This document shows positions 60,889 to 64,000 of a stretch of 64,000 nt of DNA, one piece after another. Location of the stretch: NCBI RefSeq assembly GCF_022606355.1, contig NZ_JAHHZQ010000002.1, positions 620,001 through 684,000 of the forward strand. Reading direction: 5' to 3'. Under the pieces are notes generated by a model. That model ran no database searches, was not told the DNA's origin, and saw only the letters and a program-made list of their open reading frames with translations. The translations under genes were made by a program, and so were the position numbers. This DNA is from Leifsonia shinshuensis (GTDB lineage Bacteria > Actinomycetota > Actinomycetes > Actinomycetales > Microbacteriaceae). The stretch's first letter is position 1. Each line of letters begins with the position of its first letter.

Positions 60889-61269
60889 ATGCTCGACTTG
60901 AGGATCGAAGTCGTCGCCCGCAACGAACTGGGAGCGATCGTCGCGCTCGTGACACCGCACGGCGTGGTCGACGCCCAGTCGGCGTCGTCCCAGATCGCCC
61001 GCGGCGAGGCCAGCTACGTCACCGGGCCCGACTCGTACTCGAGGGTGCCCGTGCGGTCGATCTCCGCGACGGGAGGCGCGTACCTCTACGCCAACTGGGA
61101 CGGCACCCAGCGCAACAACCTCCACGATCTTGCCGCCGTGCGCGTCCGCACGCCCCCGGCCGCCGAGGTGGGCGACGCGCTCGCGAGGACCTGGTCGACC
61201 CGGCGGGGCAGGGTCGCCGCGCTCTGGGAGCGGCTGCGTTCGGGCATGGCTAGCCACTCGCCGCGGTAG
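60889..61269 (+). CDS. DUF3892-like protein
   Basis: 126 residues from ATG 60889 with GAGG upstream. GEASYVTGPDSYSRVPVRSI and AYLYANWDGTQRNNLHDLAAV follow the DUF3892 pattern (YxV then yLrt.xD....NNL). Role unknown. First gene of a three-gene cluster. Confidence 0.7.
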   Translation: MLDLRIEVVARNELGAIVALVTPHGVVDAQSASSQIARGEASYVTGPDSYSRVPVRSISATGGAYLYANWDGTQRNNLHDLAAVRVRTPPAAEVGDALARTWSTRRGRVAALWERLRSGMASHSPR

Positions 61270-61285
61270 CTGTCACCATGTGCGC

Positions 61286-61696
61286 ATGACGGACGACGAC
61301 GACGGCGAACCCGAAGCGGCCGATCTCATCGTCCTGGCCACCTTCGTTCGCGGGAGGCTGGTTCTCACCGAGGTCGGCGAGTTCCGCGAGGAGGACTGGG
61401 CGGACATCGACGGGCAGCTCGCCCGGATATTGACGTCCCGGGACCGCACGCAGGAGAAGTCCCGGGCCATCTGGCAGCTCGCCGCGGACAACCCGATGCT
61501 GGAGGAGCAGCTCCGCCGTGCGCAGTACAGTCTCGAGAGCGCGGACACGTCGCCGCCCGGGAGGCCGTCGCCGATCGGCAGCACCATCTGGACCTGCCCG
61601 GTCGCCAAAGACGTCCGCCGCCTCCAGCAGTACCCCGACCAGGACATGGGCGCATGCCCCACCCACGGAGATCGCCTCGTCAGAGAAGTGCCCTGA
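61286..61696 (+). CDS. Small protein with a C-terminal Cys/His segment
   Basis: 136 residues from ATG 61286. An acidic N-terminus, a helical middle (DWADIDGQLARILTSRDRTQ), and a C-terminal WTCPVAKDVRRLQQYPDQDM then GACPTHGDRL with Cys and His spaced like a small metal site. No family recognised. One base separates its stop from the next GTG. Confidence 0.6.
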   Translation: MTDDDDGEPEAADLIVLATFVRGRLVLTEVGEFREEDWADIDGQLARILTSRDRTQEKSRAIWQLAADNPMLEEQLRRAQYSLESADTSPPGRPSPIGSTIWTCPVAKDVRRLQQYPDQDMGACPTHGDRLVREVP

Positions 61697-61697
61697 C

Positions 61698-62624
61698 GTG
61701 CTGAAGCTCTGGGAGCAGGTGGGAACCTCGCTGGCGACGCGGCTGCTCACGGCGAGCGAGTTCGCCCTCGTGTTCTGGGTGTGGTTCGCGTTCTGGTGGG
61801 CGGTCGGCCACGGAGGCTGGGCCGGTTACGCCGCGGCGGTGGCCCCGCTGTTCACCAACGGTGCAGCGCTTCTCGCGGTCGCGGCGGGTGCGGTCATCGT
61901 GGCGGTGGTCTCCGGCCTGATCGTCCAGCGGGCCGCCACCCCGGTCCTGCGGCTGCTCGAGGGGTACTGGCCGGGAGCCTCCTGGCGCGAGAAGCGCCGG
62001 GAGGCGTGGCGGGCCAAGCGCGACGAATACCTGCAGAAGGAGGTGGACGCGACCCCGGTCGGCGGGCTGACCGAGGACTCGCCGGCGTCGATCGCTGCCG
62101 AGGCGATGAAGTGGGACGCCAAGCTCCAAGACTTCCCCGACAGGGACTCGGTGCTTCCGACCCGGATCGGGAACATCATCCGCGCCGGCGAGCGGAGGCC
62201 GCTGCCGTCATACGGTCTCGACCCGATCATCGTGTGGCCGCAGTTGTGGCTCGCGCTCCCGGAACAGCCTCGCGCGGATGTCCAGGATGCCCGATCGCGA
62301 CTCGATTCGAGTGTCGCCGCCCTCATCTGGGCCGTCCTCGCGGCGCCGGTCGCACTCGTCGGCCTGTGGTGGGGTGTCGTCGGCGTCTTCGTCGCCGCAC
62401 TGGTCGCCCTGGCGATCTGGCGGCTCTGGATCCCTGCCGAGGCGCGCGCCTACGCGAGCGTGCTGACCGCGATCTTCGACACCCAGAGGTTCCTGCTGTA
62501 CGACGCGCTGCGCCTGCCGCGGCCGAAACGACCGAGGGACGAGGTGCAGGCCGGTCGGGCGCTCACCAGGTGGATCCGGCGGCGGGACCAGGTTCCCGCG
62601 AGGTTCGCGTCGCCGCCACGGTAG
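61698..62624 (+). CDS. Membrane protein of the DUF3892 cluster
   Basis: 308 residues from GTG 61698. Two N-terminal helices (about 15-75), a cytoplasmic region of about 120 residues rich in Arg/Lys and Glu (ASWREKRREAWRAKRDEYLQ), and two more helices (about 210-255). No family recognised. Its immediate contact with the preceding gene suggests joint function, perhaps at the membrane. Confidence 0.65.
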   Translation: MLKLWEQVGTSLATRLLTASEFALVFWVWFAFWWAVGHGGWAGYAAAVAPLFTNGAALLAVAAGAVIVAVVSGLIVQRAATPVLRLLEGYWPGASWREKRREAWRAKRDEYLQKEVDATPVGGLTEDSPASIAAEAMKWDAKLQDFPDRDSVLPTRIGNIIRAGERRPLPSYGLDPIIVWPQLWLALPEQPRADVQDARSRLDSSVAALIWAVLAAPVALVGLWWGVVGVFVAALVALAIWRLWIPAEARAYASVLTAIFDTQRFLLYDALRLPRPKRPRDEVQAGRALTRWIRRRDQVPARFASPPR

Positions 62625-62626
62625 TC

Positions 62627-63664
62627 CTAGGCCGCCCGCACCGGCAGCTTCGTGTCGTCCTGGTGGTACAGGAACTCCTCGAGCGGGTACGGCCTGTGCC
62701 CGATCGCGGACGCGATGGCCAGCTGGCCGATCACCGTCTCGACGATGGACCGCTCGAAGTGGCCGAGCCCGGCAGGCACCGTGACGACGGTGAGGCCGGG
62801 GTGGCCCGACGACGGCACGTCCGCGGCGGCGGCCGCCGTGACCAGCACGACGCGCACCCCCGCATCGAGCACGGAGGACGGGATGCTCGTCTCGCGCCCG
62901 TCGCCGAACAGCACGAGAACGTCGTCGGCCGACAGCACCTCCATCGGGCCGTGCAGGTACTGGTAGGTCTCGAACGCGCTGCTCGGGGTGCGCAGGCCCT
63001 CGCGGACCATGAGCGAGAGCTCGGCGGCGGCGGCGAGCGAAGCGCCCCTCCCGACGACGTCGATGCTCGTCGCCTGCGCGAGGACGGCGCCGACCGTCTC
63101 GGCGATCGATGCATAGTCGCGGAGGGCGTCGGCGGCCCGGCCGGGGAGCCGCGCGGCCTCCGCGCCGGTGTCGAGCGCTCCGACGCGGTCGAGGAGCAGG
63201 GCGTAGGCGAGGATCGTCGCGGTGTATCCGCTCGTGTAGACCGGGGAGTCGGGGAAGCCGCCGAGACCGAGCACGACGTCGGTCGCCTCCCGGATCGGCT
63301 GGTCGGGGAAGTTCGTGATGCCGATCCGTGAGCCCTCTGGCAGGGCGCCGGCGGCGGCGAGCGGCTCGGGACTCCGACCCGACTCGGACACGACGATCGC
63401 GTGGTCGGCGCGGACGACGGCCAGGCCGTCCGCCACGTCGGAGGCGATCACCGCGGTGGCGGGCCGCCCCTTCTCCGCGAGCGCGGCCACCGGCACGTGC
63501 GCCGAGTTGAGGGAGGCGCCCATCGCCACGATGGCGACGCTCTCGTCTGCGCCCCAACCGGGGAGCGCCGCCGCGTCGAGATCGCGCGAGACGGTCTCGA
63601 GGGCGAGCTGCAGGTTGGCGGGCTGGGCGTTCATGGCGTCGATGAAGGAAGCAGTGGGTTCCAT
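62627..63664 (-). CDS. SIS-domain sugar isomerase/deglycase-like protein
   Basis: 345 residues with two SIS domains. AIVAMGASLNSAHVPVAALAE and IVVSESGRSPEPLAAAGAL form the first (Ser-rich sugar-phosphate loop SESGRS). SIDVVGRGASLAAAAELSLMVRE and FETYQYLHGPMEVL form the second. This is the AgaS/FrlB/GlmS-isomerase layout. It probably acts on an amino- or keto-sugar phosphate imported by the ABC system encoded upstream in the same orientation. Confidence 0.87.
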   Translation of the reverse strand: MEPTASFIDAMNAQPANLQLALETVSRDLDAAALPGWGADESVAIVAMGASLNSAHVPVAALAEKGRPATAVIASDVADGLAVVRADHAIVVSESGRSPEPLAAAGALPEGSRIGITNFPDQPIREATDVVLGLGGFPDSPVYTSGYTATILAYALLLDRVGALDTGAEAARLPGRAADALRDYASIAETVGAVLAQATSIDVVGRGASLAAAAELSLMVREGLRTPSSAFETYQYLHGPMEVLSADDVLVLFGDGRETSIPSSVLDAGVRVVLVTAAAAADVPSSGHPGLTVVTVPAGLGHFERSIVETVIGQLAIASAIGHRPYPLEEFLYHQDDTKLPVRAA

Positions 63665-63701
63665 GGTCGTCTTTCTCGATGAGAGGGTCGGGTTCGGGAG
63701 G

Positions 63702-64000
63702 TCAGCCCTTGACGGCGCCGGCGGCCATGCCGCTGACGACGTAGCGCTGGAAGACCATCGCCACGATGATCGGAGGGAGGGCAGCCAGGATGCCGCCGGC
63801 GGCCACCAGCCCGAAGTCGGTGGTGTAGCGTCCGGCGAACTCGCTGATCGCGACCGGCAGCGTCTTCGCGGCGTTCGACGACGTGAAGATGAGCGCGTAC
63901 ATGAACTCGTCCCAGGCGAGCAGGAACGCGAACATCAGCGCGGCGAAGATACCGGGCCGCGCGGCGGGGAGGATGACCCGGAACAGCGCTCCGAGCCGGC
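63702..64000 (-). CDS. Sugar ABC transporter permease, MalG-type (5' end missing)
   Basis: Open to the right edge of the window; 99 residues of the C-terminal end are visible. The EAA coupling loop end (VILPAARPGI), then FAFLLAWDEFMYALIF, KTLPVAISEFAGRYTTDFG, and the final helices with RYVVSGMAAGAVKG are all typical of MalG-family permeases of carbohydrate importers. It lies 37 nt before the SIS gene, in the same direction. Confidence 0.9.
   Translation of the reverse strand, partial: RLGALFRVILPAARPGIFAALMFAFLLAWDEFMYALIFTSSNAAKTLPVAISEFAGRYTTDFGLVAAGGILAALPPIIVAMVFQRYVVSGMAAGAVKG

Noticed and set aside
58856-60955. Longer 699-codon minus-strand frame over the GapB gene
   Set aside because: It reads in a different frame from the GAPDH motifs and gives an Arg/Pro-rich product.
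1-64000. tRNA, rRNA, prophage or insertion-sequence genes
   Set aside because: No cloverleaf, ribosomal RNA signature, integrase, transposase or phage structural gene was recognised on either strand.

Overview
The window is high-GC DNA whose genes are tightly packed on both strands, often start with GTG and often overlap by 4 nt. Signal-peptide and lipoprotein genes are common. Several genes have close family counterparts mainly in Actinobacteria: a mycobacterial-type LigB DNA ligase, a long corynebacterial GapB-type GAPDH, LAXTG-type wall anchoring, and MPT83-like fasciclin lipoproteins. I infer an actinobacterium, probably of the Microbacteriaceae (Leifsonia or Microbacterium-like); the genus is a guess. 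It looks chromosomal. I saw no rRNA, tRNA, CRISPR, transposase or phage gene.

Layout. 1-11,071: an unusual phosphate-transport (Pst) locus. It runs pstA (cut by the window edge), a membrane-anchored PstS, a large surface protein, a second PstS-like protein, a secreted protein, a terminator, two DUF916-like membrane-anchored proteins, a sortase-fold protein without catalytic residues, and pstB. 11,170-19,884: single-purpose genes (RHH-like protein, GNAT acetyltransferase, hexapeptide protein, alpha/beta hydrolase, META lipoprotein, glutamate decarboxylase, an SDR/TetR divergent pair, an aldo/keto reductase, a cyclase-like protein). 20,149-24,894: a 1581-residue repeat surface protein with an LAHTG sorting signal. 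24,946-28,045: a RimK-TrkA_C fusion, its RimB-type protease partner and an MFS exporter. 28,173-33,860: a TetR/MMPL pair, LigB and a HdeD-like protein. 35,973-41,422: a CitA/DcuS-type two-component system divergent from a NitT/TauT-type ABC importer. 42,336-45,955: a five-gene cassette encoding a small Trp/Cys-rich secreted peptide, a lipoprotein, a peptidoglycan-binding adaptor, an ABC ATPase and a permease, preceded by an AT-rich leader. 45,977-48,344: a membrane sulfite-oxidase-like enzyme divergent from a fasciclin lipoprotein. 49,060-52,254: two alpha/beta hydrolases and a DipZ-like thioredoxin-fold protein. 52,270-57,464: a MEDS/LuxR pair, a CGNR/EamA pair and a CynX/GntR pair. 57,586-64,000: a reductase, GapB-type GAPDH, a DUF3892 cluster, and a sugar locus (SIS protein and an ABC permease cut by the window edge).

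Threaded between genes are seven copies of a palindromic element sharing the outer arm CGAGGGGCACG. They form two subfamilies with different inner stems and lie next to stop codons. One forms the 3' end of the EamA transporter gene and adds residues to its product.

The best candidates for undescribed biology are the Pst locus with its pseudo-sortase, the peptide/ABC cassette at 42.3-46 kb and the palindromic repeat family.
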